64,000 nt of DNA from Leisingera sp. NJS204. Its GTDB lineage: Bacteria; Pseudomonadota; Alphaproteobacteria; Rhodobacterales; Rhodobacteraceae. This document shows, piece by piece, positions 27,054 through 35,517 of this stretch; position 1 is the stretch's first letter, and every line of letters begins with the position of its first letter. The DNA is taken from assembly GCF_004123675.1 (NCBI RefSeq), contig NZ_CP035417.1, positions 3,835,501 through 3,899,500 of the forward strand. Reading direction: 5' to 3'. Position numbers and translations under genes: made by a program. The notes under the pieces were generated by a model that saw only the letters and a list, made by a program, of their open reading frames with translations, did no database searches and was not told where the DNA came from.

Positions 27054-27085
27054 GCTGCGCGGCCCCAAGCCAGGGGCCGCGCAGC
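27054..27085 (-). terminator. Perfect 13-bp hairpin after the aminotransferase gene
   Basis: GCTGCGCGGCCCC and GGGGCCGCGCAGC form a perfect stem with a 6-nt loop, 6 bp past the aminotransferase stop. The T-run is missing, but stem strength and position favour a terminator or 3' stabiliser. Confidence 0.6.
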
Positions 27086-27091
27086 AGAATT

Positions 27092-28270
27092 TCAGTACAG
27101 GCAGCCGCGCAGCGTGGTTAGCGCCGCGCGGGTGTCCTCGGCGGGGGCGACCAGCGCCACCCGGATATATCTCTCGCCCGGGTTCTGTCCCGGCGCGCCT
27201 TGCGCCAGGTAGGCGCCGGGCAGCACCCGCACGCCGGTCTCCTGCCACAGCTTCAGTGCAGCCTGCTCGCCATTTTCCACCGGAAGCCAAAGGAAGAAGC
27301 CCGCTTCGGGCGCCATGTATCCGTTGAGGCCGGCAAAGACCTCATCGGCTATTGTGTATTTCTCCTGATAAAGCGCGCGGTTCTCCGCTACATGCGCCTC
27401 ATCCGCCCAGACCCTGGCCGCGGCCGCCTGCAACGGGGCCGGCAGCGGGGCGCCGGAATAGGCGCGCAGCTGTTTGACCCGTTTGATGGTCTCGGGACCG
27501 CCAGCAATCAGACCAGAGCGCAGCCCCGGAAGGTTTGAACGTTTCGACAGGGAATTGAACAAGACCACACGCTCAGGATCAGCGCCCAGCTCCTGGGCGA
27601 CGGTCAATGCGCCAACGGGGGCCTCATCGCGGTAAATCTCGGAATAGCATTCATCTGCGAAGATGCGGAAATCGTATTTCTCTGCCAGCTGGATCAGCCG
27701 GGTCCAATAACCGCGCGACGCGACAGCGCCCTGGGGATTGGCGGGCGAGCATATATAGGCCGCAGCGGTACGGTTCAGCACATCTTCGGGCAGGTTCCCG
27801 TAGTCCGGCAGATGGCCGGTGGCCGTTGTTGCGGGAACGAAAACCGGCTCTGCCGCAACCGAAATCGTGGCCACCATATAGACCTGATAGAAGGGGTTCG
27901 GGATCAGCACCACCGGCTTTTGCCCGTTCTTCTGCTCAGGGCACAGCGCCATGGCGGCATTGTACAGCCCTTCGCGGGTGCCGTTCAGTGCCATGACTTG
28001 CGTTTCAGGGTCGGCGGTTACGCCGTAACGGCGGGCAATCCAACCCGCGATGGCACCGCGCAATTCGGGCGTGCCATCATTGTTAGGATACTGGTTAAAC
28101 CCGGCGGCGTTTTCAGTGATGACATCGGTGACCCAGGCCGGAAACGCATGTTTCGGCTCGCCAATGGTCATATGCACCACATCCCCGCCAGGAGTGTGAT
28201 GGTCCAACAGCGCCCGCAGGCGCGGAAACGCATAGGCTGGCAGGTTTGAAAACCGCTCAGGAAAATCCAT
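27092..28270 (-). CDS. PLP-dependent class I/II aminotransferase
   Basis: The 392-residue protein is a fold-type I aminotransferase. The Schiff-base lysine is in NSLSKRSNLPGLRSG, the substrate-carboxylate arginine lies near the C-terminus (GERYIRVAL), and ICSPANPQGAVAS is the Asn-binding motif. It resembles succinyldiaminopimelate (DapC-like) and aspartate-type aminotransferases, but the substrate cannot be fixed. The start MDFPERFSNLPAYAFPRL at 28270 follows GAGG; a longer frame upstream lacks conservation. It reads in the same direction as the amidase upstream, with a 109-bp gap. Confidence 0.88.
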   Translation of the reverse strand: MDFPERFSNLPAYAFPRLRALLDHHTPGGDVVHMTIGEPKHAFPAWVTDVITENAAGFNQYPNNDGTPELRGAIAGWIARRYGVTADPETQVMALNGTREGLYNAAMALCPEQKNGQKPVVLIPNPFYQVYMVATISVAAEPVFVPATTATGHLPDYGNLPEDVLNRTAAAYICSPANPQGAVASRGYWTRLIQLAEKYDFRIFADECYSEIYRDEAPVGALTVAQELGADPERVVLFNSLSKRSNLPGLRSGLIAGGPETIKRVKQLRAYSGAPLPAPLQAAAARVWADEAHVAENRALYQEKYTIADEVFAGLNGYMAPEAGFFLWLPVENGEQAALKLWQETGVRVLPGAYLAQGAPGQNPGERYIRVALVAPAEDTRAALTTLRGCLY

Positions 28271-28379
28271 ATCTAATGCCTCGGTCACGGGATCATTGGC
28301 GCCCCGTTTGCGCCTCAGGTTACAGGTGGCGGACCGGTGCGTCCACCCGGTGAGTGGCCCGCTGGGCCGAATGTGGCTT

Positions 28380-29711
28380 TCAGGCCAAGGCCATTTCAAT
28401 CGCGGCACCGGTGCGCAGCAAGGCTTCCTCGCAATCCGGCTGGCCGAGCACCTGAAGGCCGCAGCTTGGTGTGCCGGTGGGCAGCGAAAGCGCGCACAGC
28501 CCCATCAGGTTTCCGATCCGCGTATTGCGCAGTGCCAGCAGGTTGGACTGCACATAATAGTCATGATCGCTTTGCAGCCGTTGCAGGTTCGGCGGCAAAA
28601 TTGGCGAAACGGGGCTGAGCACCGCATCAAACCCGGCTGCCGCTTGATCCCAGGCCATACGGCATTGCTCCAGCTTAGCCCAGGCCGCGACATAATCCGG
28701 TCCGCTGAACTGCGCACCGGTGCGGAAGCGTTCAAGGATTTCCGCATACATCAGATACGGCGTTGCCTCGATCACGTCTTTCCACAAGCCGTAGGCTTCA
28801 GTGGTGTAGAGAATCGGGCTCAGCGCCATGGCCTCTTCCAGCTCTGGAACTTCCAGCGGCACGATTCTTGCGCCGGCGTCTTTCAGGCGCTGCAGCGTAT
28901 CACGATGGGCGGCAAAAACCTTTGGGTCCAAGTCGTTTTGCGCCACATTCTGCAAATCGGCAAACCGGCACCCTTTCAGCGACCCGGGATTGCGCAGATC
29001 CGGTCCCGCCGTTCCCTCCAGCAGCCCTAACAGAAGCCCGGCATCCTCCACCGAGCGGGCCAGCGGACCGATAGTATCGAATTTCAGGCACAGCGGCACA
29101 ACACCTTCCAGAGTAATCCGGCCTGAGGTGGTTTTGAGCCCTACCAGATCATTCCAGGCAGACGGAATACGGACCGAACCGCCCGTATCAGAGCCGATTC
29201 CGGCTGCGGCCAAACCAAAGGCAACCGACGCAGCCGCCCCGGAGGACGATCCGCCTGGCGCGGCCGACTGATCATTGACGCAAGGCGGTGTTTCCTTGAT
29301 CGGGTTGAAGCCAAGGCCAGAGAACGCCAGTTCGCTCATATGGGTTTTGCCCAGGCAGACCGCCCCCAAAAGTGTTGCGTTGCGCAGAACCGCTGCATCC
29401 TGTTCCGGCACCCGGCCCTTCAGCAGATCCGAACCGGATTCGGTTGCGGTGCCTGCGCTGTCAAACAGATCCTTCCAACTGACCGGCACCCCGTCCAGCA
29501 GCGACCGGCGCAGGCCCAGATCCGCACGTTCTTGCGCAGCCCCGGCTTCAGCCAGGGCGCGATCATGGGTCACTTGGGTATAGATCCGGTCCTTCAGCGG
29601 ATGGGCATCTATGGCGTTCAGATAACAGCGGGTCAGCGCCGCCGGACCGATTTCACCCGCCTCAATCCCCCGCCCCAAAGCGGCGGCGGTCATTGTCAGC
29701 CAATCTTGCAT
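28380..29711 (-). CDS. Amidase (amidase-signature family)
   Basis: The 443-residue hydrolase carries the amidase signature with the Ser-cisSer-Lys triad: the lysine in GVPVSWKDLFDSAG (about residue 80), the serines in APGGSSSGAAASVA (about 150-157) and GIGSDTGGSVRIPS (about 170-183). Members cleave amides such as indoleacetamide, nitrile-derived amides or act in GatA; this is not GatA, as no GatB/C is adjacent and the length is shorter. GGAGACGGGCTG precedes the ATG at 29711. The gene is divergent from the ubiH-like gene. Confidence 0.88.
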   Translation of the reverse strand: MQDWLTMTAAALGRGIEAGEIGPAALTRCYLNAIDAHPLKDRIYTQVTHDRALAEAGAAQERADLGLRRSLLDGVPVSWKDLFDSAGTATESGSDLLKGRVPEQDAAVLRNATLLGAVCLGKTHMSELAFSGLGFNPIKETPPCVNDQSAAPGGSSSGAAASVAFGLAAAGIGSDTGGSVRIPSAWNDLVGLKTTSGRITLEGVVPLCLKFDTIGPLARSVEDAGLLLGLLEGTAGPDLRNPGSLKGCRFADLQNVAQNDLDPKVFAAHRDTLQRLKDAGARIVPLEVPELEEAMALSPILYTTEAYGLWKDVIEATPYLMYAEILERFRTGAQFSGPDYVAAWAKLEQCRMAWDQAAAGFDAVLSPVSPILPPNLQRLQSDHDYYVQSNLLALRNTRIGNLMGLCALSLPTGTPSCGLQVLGQPDCEEALLRTGAAIEMALA

Positions 29712-29822
29712 CAGCCCGTCTCCCCAAATGCAGTTGATGCAAACGGTAGCGGCAGTAAGACACAGGCACAATCCCGCGCTTCCCGGATGGACAATCCCGC
29801 CAGCAGGCGCATATTGCGGGGC

Positions 29823-31049
29823 ATGAAAAATGCCTCTGATATCCTGATCGTGGGCGGCGGGCTGAACGGCCCCGCGCTGGCCCTGGCCCTCGCGCAGACC
29901 GGCCACAGCATCACTGTGGTCGACGCGCTGACCCCTGACAAGCTTGCTGATGAAGGCTTTGACGGACGCGGTTACGCGCTGGCGCTGGCCTCGCAGCGGC
30001 TGCTGCAGCAGACCGGCGTCTGGCAGCATGTCGGAGACAACGCGCAAGCAATGCTGGAGATCAAGGTGACAGACGGTCATGCGGGCCATGGTCCGTCACC
30101 GTTTTTCATCCATTTCGACCATGCCGAGCTGGAAGAAGGCCCGATGGGCTATATGGTTGAGGACCGTTTCCTGCGCCGGGCCTTTTTGCAGGCGATGGAG
30201 GACGCGCCGGGCATCACCCTGGTGTCCGGGCGCACCGTGGTTGCACAAGCACCGGACCAAAGCGGTGTCACTGTCACCCTGGACGATGGCGGCGAGCTGC
30301 GCGGTCAGGTTCTGGTCGGCTCGGACGGGCGCCGCAGCGGCACTGCGCAACGGGCGGGCATCAAGCGCACCGGCTGGGACTATGGCCAGACCGCCCTGGT
30401 CTGCGCCATTGACCACGAAAAACCACATCACGGCATCGCGCATCAGTTTTTCATGCCGCCCGGGCCGCTGGCGATCCTGCCGCTGCCGGGCAACCGCTCC
30501 TCCATCGTGTGGAGCGAGCGGACGGAGACCGCCAAGGCCATCCACGCGTTGAGTGACGCCGAGTACATTCAGGCGCTGCGGCCGCGCTTTGGGGATTTCC
30601 TCGGCGAGATTTCCCTGGCAGGCAAACGCTTTACTTACCCGCTGAACCTGACCATCGCCAACAGCTTTATCGGCGACCGCATGGCGCTGGTGGGGGATGC
30701 GGCGCATGGGATGCACCCGATTGCAGGTCAAGGGCTGAATGCAGGCCTGCGCGATGTCGGCGCTCTGGCGGAAGTCATCACCGAAGCCTCACGGCGGGGC
30801 GAAGATATCGGTTCATCCCTGGTGATGGAGCGCTACCAGCAATGGCGCCGCTTCGACACTGCCTCGCTGGCTGCAGCCACGGATATTTTCAACCGGCTTT
30901 TTTCCAATGATAACCCGCTGCTGCGTCTGGGGCGGGACATCGGAATGGGATTGGCAGGAGCGGTCCCCGGCCTGCGCCGCAATTTCGTGCGTGAGGCAGC
31001 AGGCCTGACCGGAGACTTACCCAAGCTTTTAACAGGGCAAGCTATCTAA
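29823..31049 (+). CDS. UbiH/UbiF family FAD-dependent hydroxylase
   Basis: The 408-residue flavoprotein monooxygenase most likely hydroxylates the ubiquinone ring. Visible motifs are the GGGLNGPALALALAQTGH dinucleotide fold (residues 10-27), the VGSDGRRSGTAQRAG segment with the DG motif (about 170), and GDRMALVGDAAHGMHPIAGQGLN (about 281-303), the GD FAD-binding motif of the UbiH/COQ6 family. Which ring position it acts on cannot be told. The start MKNASDILIVGGG at 29823 follows GCGGGGC. Confidence 0.9.
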   Translation: MKNASDILIVGGGLNGPALALALAQTGHSITVVDALTPDKLADEGFDGRGYALALASQRLLQQTGVWQHVGDNAQAMLEIKVTDGHAGHGPSPFFIHFDHAELEEGPMGYMVEDRFLRRAFLQAMEDAPGITLVSGRTVVAQAPDQSGVTVTLDDGGELRGQVLVGSDGRRSGTAQRAGIKRTGWDYGQTALVCAIDHEKPHHGIAHQFFMPPGPLAILPLPGNRSSIVWSERTETAKAIHALSDAEYIQALRPRFGDFLGEISLAGKRFTYPLNLTIANSFIGDRMALVGDAAHGMHPIAGQGLNAGLRDVGALAEVITEASRRGEDIGSSLVMERYQQWRRFDTASLAAATDIFNRLFSNDNPLLRLGRDIGMGLAGAVPGLRRNFVREAAGLTGDLPKLLTGQAI

Positions 31050-31075
31050 GGCTTGGGCGCTGTCTTTGTGCCGCG

Positions 31076-31264
31076 TCAGTCCAGCGCGCGCGCCTCGTCC
31101 ACCAGCATCACCGGGATGCCATTGCGGATCGGAAAGGCAAGGTTGGCAGCACGCGAAATCAGTTCTTGCGCCTGGGCATCATATTCCAGCACCGCCTGGG
31201 TCAGCGGGCAGACGAGCGCTTCCAGCATCCGGCGGTCAAAGGCAGGCGCCTGTGTCTCGGTCAT
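31076..31264 (-). CDS. Trm112 family / UPF0434 small protein
   Basis: The 62-residue protein has the Trm112-like core [18 protein letters not shown] and [17 protein letters not shown]. Trm112 proteins activate methyltransferases in other organisms; the role in bacteria is poorly known. Only one of the usual zinc-site cysteines is left (CPLT), as is common in alphaproteobacterial members. Its ATG overlaps the LON-domain gene stop (ATGA), so the two are coupled. It converges on the ubiH-like gene. Confidence 0.85.
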   Translation of the reverse strand: MTETQAPAFDRRMLEALVCPLTQAVLEYDAQAQELISRAANLAFPIRNGIPVMLVDEARALD

Positions 31265-31905
31265 TGCAGGGTTTCCTCCTGAGTGCCGCCGCGCAGGGCG
31301 AATTCAATCAAAGTGACAAGCGTTTCCCGCCTTGTGGCAAGGCAGGGCGCTTCGAGCAAGGCCTGTTTCTCTTCAGTGTCGAATTCCAAGAGCATGGCAA
31401 GGGAATTGATCAGCAGCTCGTCATCCGCGTCTTTCAGGGCTTCCCAATCGGTTGACAGGCTCCGGGCGGAAAAGAACCGCTCAAGCAGATCCAGGAACGA
31501 CGGCCGGTCAAGGGTATCATCCGCCTCGGAGCGGCCAAGGTCCCGGTCAAATCCCGTCCAGCTGACATCACAACGCTGATAGGGGGTAAATCCATTGGCT
31601 TCGCGGGTAATACGGAACCGGGACACGCCTGAAAGCGTGACCAGGTATCTGCCGTCTTCTGTTTCGGAAAACTGTGTGACGCGCCCGGCGCAACCAATCG
31701 CGTGCAGCTCCTCCCCGGTTCCGTGCGGACCCGGGCAGGGCTGCACCATGCCTATCAGACGCTGCCGCGTCTTAAGCGTATCTTCGAGCATCTGCAGGTA
31801 GCGCGGCTCGAAAATGTGCAACGGCAAACGCGACCGGGGCAGCAAAAGCGCCCCGGGCAATGGGAACACGGCAATCGTGTCCGGCAGATCAGCAGGCTGG
31901 ATCAT
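31261..31905 (-). CDS. LON N-terminal substrate-binding domain protein
   Basis: The 214-residue protein is a lone LON N-terminal domain without ATPase or protease parts. Hallmarks are [30 protein letters not shown] and [23 protein letters not shown]. It may bind unfolded or degron-bearing proteins, but its function has not been proven. It lies between ybbN and the Trm112-like gene in a three-gene operon conserved in alphaproteobacteria. Confidence 0.9.
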   Translation of the reverse strand: MIQPADLPDTIAVFPLPGALLLPRSRLPLHIFEPRYLQMLEDTLKTRQRLIGMVQPCPGPHGTGEELHAIGCAGRVTQFSETEDGRYLVTLSGVSRFRITREANGFTPYQRCDVSWTGFDRDLGRSEADDTLDRPSFLDLLERFFSARSLSTDWEALKDADDELLINSLAMLLEFDTEEKQALLEAPCLATRRETLVTLIEFALRGGTQEETLQ

Positions 31906-31932
31906 GGGACAGAGTGTAGTGCTGCCCCGGTC

Positions 31933-32859
31933 TTAGGCAAATATCATTGAGCTAAGTTTCCGGCGCCCGTTGAGAACCACCGGGTCGTTGGGTTTCAGCG
32001 CATCAAAGATGGTGAACAGCTGTACCTTGGCAGCACCCTCGTTCCACTCGCGGTCACGGCGGAAAAGCTCCAGCAATTCGTCTACTGCGGCTTCTGCATC
32101 TCCAGCCGCATGCAGCGCCTGCGCCAGGTCGAAACGTGCCTGCAGGTCCTCCGGACTGGCGTCCACCGCAGCCCGCAATTCCCCCACCGGGCCAGCATTC
32201 TCGGCCTGCCGCGCCAGGGCGATCTGCGCATGCGCGGCTTCTATCTCAGCTGCATCCGCAATCTCGGCGGGTGCGCCATTCAAAACGGCCTCCGCCTGAT
32301 CCAGATCGCCAAGCGCAATATGCGCGCGTGCCAATCCGCCATAAGCCGCGGCGTTCTTGTCATCTTCGCCCAGGATGGCAGCAAAAGTCTGCGCTGCATC
32401 CGCCACGGCACCCTCAGTCAGCATCAGTTCGGCTGCCTCCAGCGCCTCGCCCAGACCGCCGTCGGCTGACCCGCCCCCTGCCTCGATGGCCTTGTTCACA
32501 AAGGCTTCGATCTCGGATGCCGGCAGTGCACCCTGGAACATGTCCACCGGACGTCCCTCAACAAAGGCGACCACAGTGGGGATCGACTGCAGCGGCAGCC
32601 CCTGCTGCGCCAGTGCCTGCGCCAGGCGCTGGTTTTCATCGACGTTGATCTTGGCCATGGTGGCGGCGCCCTTGGCCTTGGTGACAGCCGCCTCCAGCAT
32701 CGGGCCCAAGGTTTTGCACGGGCCGCACCAAGGCGCCCAGAAGTCCACGATCACCGGCGCCTGCATCGACGCTTCGACAACGTCCTGCATGAAAGTGGCT
32801 TCGGTCACGTCTTTGATCAGATCACCCGCCGGTGCGGTGCTGCCAAGAATTTCGGTCAT
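31933..32859 (-). CDS. ybbN: Thioredoxin-like co-chaperone YbbN/CnoX
   Basis: The 308-residue protein joins a thioredoxin domain (residues about 15-120, with WAPWCGPCK giving Cys45 and Cys48) to a C-terminal TPR-like helical array (about 140-300). In Escherichia coli the homologue CnoX protects proteins from overoxidation and works with GroEL and DnaK; there the active site is altered, but here the CGPC redox motif is intact. The ATG at 32859 is preceded by GGAGAACAATC. LON and Trm112 genes follow, suggesting a protein quality-control operon. Confidence 0.92.
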   Translation of the reverse strand: MTEILGSTAPAGDLIKDVTEATFMQDVVEASMQAPVIVDFWAPWCGPCKTLGPMLEAAVTKAKGAATMAKINVDENQRLAQALAQQGLPLQSIPTVVAFVEGRPVDMFQGALPASEIEAFVNKAIEAGGGSADGGLGEALEAAELMLTEGAVADAAQTFAAILGEDDKNAAAYGGLARAHIALGDLDQAEAVLNGAPAEIADAAEIEAAHAQIALARQAENAGPVGELRAAVDASPEDLQARFDLAQALHAAGDAEAAVDELLELFRRDREWNEGAAKVQLFTIFDALKPNDPVVLNGRRKLSSMIFA

Positions 32860-32933
32860 CAGATTGTTCTCCGCTTGGAACTTGCCCCCTATATGGAATC
32901 CCAAGCGCCGGAAACCAAGAGAGGAGTTTGCCG

Positions 32934-33455
32934 ATGGCCAGCCGCAGGTTCGATCTCTTTGCGTTATCTGAAAAGATAATGCGCATGGATGACGCCGCTT
33001 GGGCGCGGCACGCCAACCCATGGAGCGTCGTGAGCCGGATGACGGTTCTGCCGCTGATGACACTCGCCGTATGGTCGCGGGTGTGGCTGGGCTGGGCTGC
33101 GGTCCTGCCCATTGCGCTGGTGCTGGTGTGGACCTGGTGGAACCCGCGCGCCTTTGGGCTGCCTGCCAGCACCGGCACCTGGGCGTCCCGCGGCACATTT
33201 GGTGAGCGGGTGCTCCTGAACCGGGCGCAGGTTCCCATACCGCGCCATCACCTGGGCTGGGCAAAGGGTTTGGTTTGGGCGTCGGGCATTGGAGCGATCC
33301 CCTGGATCTACGGTCTTTGGATCCTGGATCCTGGTTTCATCCTTGGCGGTCTGACGCTGATGATTGGCGGCAAGCTGTGGTTTGTGGACCGGATGGTCTG
33401 GCTCTACCAGGACATGCAGGACAGGCACCCCGAATACGCCCGCTGGCTGCTTTGA
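32934..33455 (+). CDS. DUF6653-like membrane protein
   Basis: The 173-residue protein has hydrophobic segments at about 38-68 (MTVLPLMTLAVWSRV and following) and 115-145, so probably three to four membrane helices. Tryptophan and proline are abundant (VWTWWNPRAFGLP; IPRHHLGWAKG). It resembles small integral membrane proteins of unknown function that I associate with DUF6653. The ATG at 32934 follows GAGAGGAGTTTG. It is divergent from ybbN and ends next to the structured intergenic element. Confidence 0.7.
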   Translation: MASRRFDLFALSEKIMRMDDAAWARHANPWSVVSRMTVLPLMTLAVWSRVWLGWAAVLPIALVLVWTWWNPRAFGLPASTGTWASRGTFGERVLLNRAQVPIPRHHLGWAKGLVWASGIGAIPWIYGLWILDPGFILGGLTLMIGGKLWFVDRMVWLYQDMQDRHPEYARWLL

Positions 33456-33460
33456 GCGGT

Positions 33461-33624
33461 AGTGCTCCCGCCCCCGTCAGCGGGCCCTGGCTACGCCAGA
33501 ACCCTTACGGCGTTGGGCCGGGCGCCGCGCTGACGCGCGGCGGAACCGCACTGCGCGGCAGCGCAGTGCCATGCCCAACGGAGAAGAAACATCCTGCGGA
33601 TGTTGCGGATCAGGCGGGAGCACT
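33461..33624. repeat. Nested multi-hairpin intergenic element
   Basis: Between two convergent genes, outer arms AGTGCTCCCGCC (33461-33472) and GGCGGGAGCACT (33613-33624) pair perfectly. Inside, CGTTGGGC (33511-33518) pairs with GCCCAACG (33573-33580) and encloses two perfect hairpins: CGCCGCGC-TGAC-GCGCGGCG (33523-33542) and GCACTGCGC-GGCA-GCGCAGTGC (33548-33569). Two more hairpins sit at CTGG-CTACG-CCAG (33487-33499) and AACATC-CTGCG-GATGTT (33588-33604). The result is a branched fold spanning 164 bp. It is probably a family-specific intergenic repeat or bidirectional terminator rather than a gene. Confidence 0.65.
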
Positions 33625-33634
33625 CCGCCTGCCG

Positions 33635-34423
33635 TCACAGATCAAAGGTTGCAAATACCGGCGCATGGTCGCTGGGCTTCTCCCAGCCGCGGGCATCCCG
33701 CAGGATCCGGCTGGAATGGGCCGCGTTTTTAATGTCCGGCGTCGCCCAGACGTGGTCGAGACGGCGCCCTTTGTCGGCGGCATCCCAATCCTTGGCCCGG
33801 TAGCTCCACCAGCTGTACAGGCGGCCGTCAGGGATATCGTTCCGGGTCACATCGGACCATCCGCCCGCGTCCATCACGTCTGCGAAATGCTCCACCTCAA
33901 TGGGCGTATGGCTGACAACCTTCAACAGCTTTTTGTGGTCCCAGACATCATCCTCGCGCGGGGCGATATTAAGATCCCCGACCAGGATGGATTTTTCCGG
34001 TTTATCGGCCTGGAACCAGTCGCGCATCTCCGTGAGGTAATCGAGCTTCTGGCCGAATTTCTCGTTCTTTTCCCGGTCCGGCACATCGCCGCCCGCCGGG
34101 ACATAGAAGTTGTGGATCACCACCCCGTTTTCCAGCCGTCCGGCCACATGGCGGGCATGGCCAAGGCTGGCAAAATCCTGATCCCCTGCATCCTCAATCG
34201 GCAAGCGCGACAGGATCGCCACCCCGTTGTAGCCTTTCTGGCCGCGCGCAACCATGTGGCTGTAGCCCAGGGCTGCAAAGCCTTCCAACGGAATCTTGTC
34301 CACCGGGCTTTTGCACTCTTGCAGGCAAAGCACATCCGGCCCCTCCTCCTGCAACAGTTTCTGCACAATCGGTTCGCGCAGGCGGACCGAGTTGATATTC
34401 CAGGTGGCAAGAGTAAATGGCAT
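33635..34423 (-). CDS. xthA: Exodeoxyribonuclease III
   Basis: The 262-residue enzyme is an AP endonuclease and 3'-5' exonuclease for base-excision repair. All family motifs are present: TWNINSVRLREP at the start, CLQECKSPVDKIP with the metal-binding glutamate, YNGVAILSR, VGDLNIAPREDDVWD with the catalytic Asp-Asn pair, GRRLDHVWAT and the final PSDHAPVFATFDL. The ATG at 34423 follows GAGGCGCGCG. It is a single-gene unit ending at the structured element. Confidence 0.95.
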   Translation of the reverse strand: MPFTLATWNINSVRLREPIVQKLLQEEGPDVLCLQECKSPVDKIPLEGFAALGYSHMVARGQKGYNGVAILSRLPIEDAGDQDFASLGHARHVAGRLENGVVIHNFYVPAGGDVPDREKNEKFGQKLDYLTEMRDWFQADKPEKSILVGDLNIAPREDDVWDHKKLLKVVSHTPIEVEHFADVMDAGGWSDVTRNDIPDGRLYSWWSYRAKDWDAADKGRRLDHVWATPDIKNAAHSSRILRDARGWEKPSDHAPVFATFDL

Positions 34424-34523
34424 CGCGCGCCTCATCGTGAAATCCGGGTTCCGGCGCGATACTGCCTGTCCGGGCCTGGAAGGGCCAGAGATGAAATGGC
34501 CCGTGTGTGTAAACAATACAGAC

Positions 34524-34551
34524 AAAAAAAGGCCGGGCATCACGCCCGGCC
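34524..34551 (-). terminator. Intrinsic terminator after the OmpR-type regulator
   Basis: GGCCGGGC-ATCAC-GCCCGGCC forms an 8-bp stem, and seven T residues follow on the minus strand. It is the end of the leftward response-regulator transcript that stops at 34658. Confidence 0.85.
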
Positions 34552-34657
34552 AAGTCCAACAGGGAGGTGCATACCGTGACCCGGATATGCGCGGGATAGG
34601 GTCAGTTTTAAAGGTGAACCTCAGGTTCTTCTTTGATCTGGCTCAACGCCGATTACA

Positions 34658-35344
34658 TCACGCGACCAGCCGGTAACCGCCGGATTCCGTCACCAACAGG
34701 CGTGCATTCGACGGATCGGGCTCAATTTTCTGCCGCAGCCGGTAAATATGGGTTTCCAGCGTATGCGTGGTCACGCCTGCATTGTATCCCCACACCTCAT
34801 GCAGCAGAACATCCCGCGGCACCACACCATCGCTGGAGCGATAGAGAAACTTGAGGATGTTGGTTTCCTTCTCGGTCAACCGGATCTTACGTTCATCTTC
34901 CGCGATCAAAAGCTTCATCGACGGTTTAAAGGTATAAGGGCCAAGCGCAAATACCGCATCCTCGGATTGTTCATGCTGACGCAGCTGCGCCCGAATCCGG
35001 GCCAGCAGCACCGGGAACTTGAAGGGTTTAGAGACATAGTCATTGGCGCCGGCATCCAGACCCAGAATAGTGTCGGCATCGCTGTCGTGGCCTGTCAGCA
35101 TCAAGACTGGAGCCTTCACTCCCTGCTTGCGCAGCAGGCGGCACAGTTCGCGCCCGTCCGTATCCGGCAAGCCCACGTCCAGAATAATCAGATCATAGAG
35201 GGCCTCCTTGGCGCGCTCCATCGCGCCTTGACCGTTCTCTGCCTCGAATACATCGAAGTCCTCGGTCATCACCAGCTGCTCGCTCAAGGCCTCTCGCAGG
35301 TCTTCATCATCATCAACCAGCAGAATTTTTTTCAGTTGCGCCAT
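34658..35344 (-). CDS. OmpR/PhoB family response regulator
   Basis: The 228-residue protein has a receiver domain with the phospho-acceptor Asp56 (LIILDVGLPDTDG), Lys106 (SKPFKFP) and the acidic pocket VDDDEDL, followed by a winged-helix DNA-binding domain (RLTEKETNILKFLYRSSDGVVPRDVLL and THTLETHIYRLRQKIE). No histidine kinase lies next to it, so it is an orphan by location. The ATG at 35344 follows GGAGGGCGAGCC. It has its own terminator and is divergent from ribA. Target genes are unknown. Confidence 0.92.
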   Translation of the reverse strand: MAQLKKILLVDDDEDLREALSEQLVMTEDFDVFEAENGQGAMERAKEALYDLIILDVGLPDTDGRELCRLLRKQGVKAPVLMLTGHDSDADTILGLDAGANDYVSKPFKFPVLLARIRAQLRQHEQSEDAVFALGPYTFKPSMKLLIAEDERKIRLTEKETNILKFLYRSSDGVVPRDVLLHEVWGYNAGVTTHTLETHIYRLRQKIEPDPSNARLLVTESGGYRLVA

Positions 35345-35517
35345 CGGCTCGCCCTCCTGTTCACATGACAACACATGCGCATCCCTTGCGCCCTCGGCAA
35401 GATTTGCTGCAATACTCTCACGCCGACGTGTCCATGGCAGGGAAAATGTTTCACATCCGTTGCATTTGGGCGTAAAGACAGCGAGCCTTTGTTACAAAAT
35501 AACACCGGAATCCCCGT

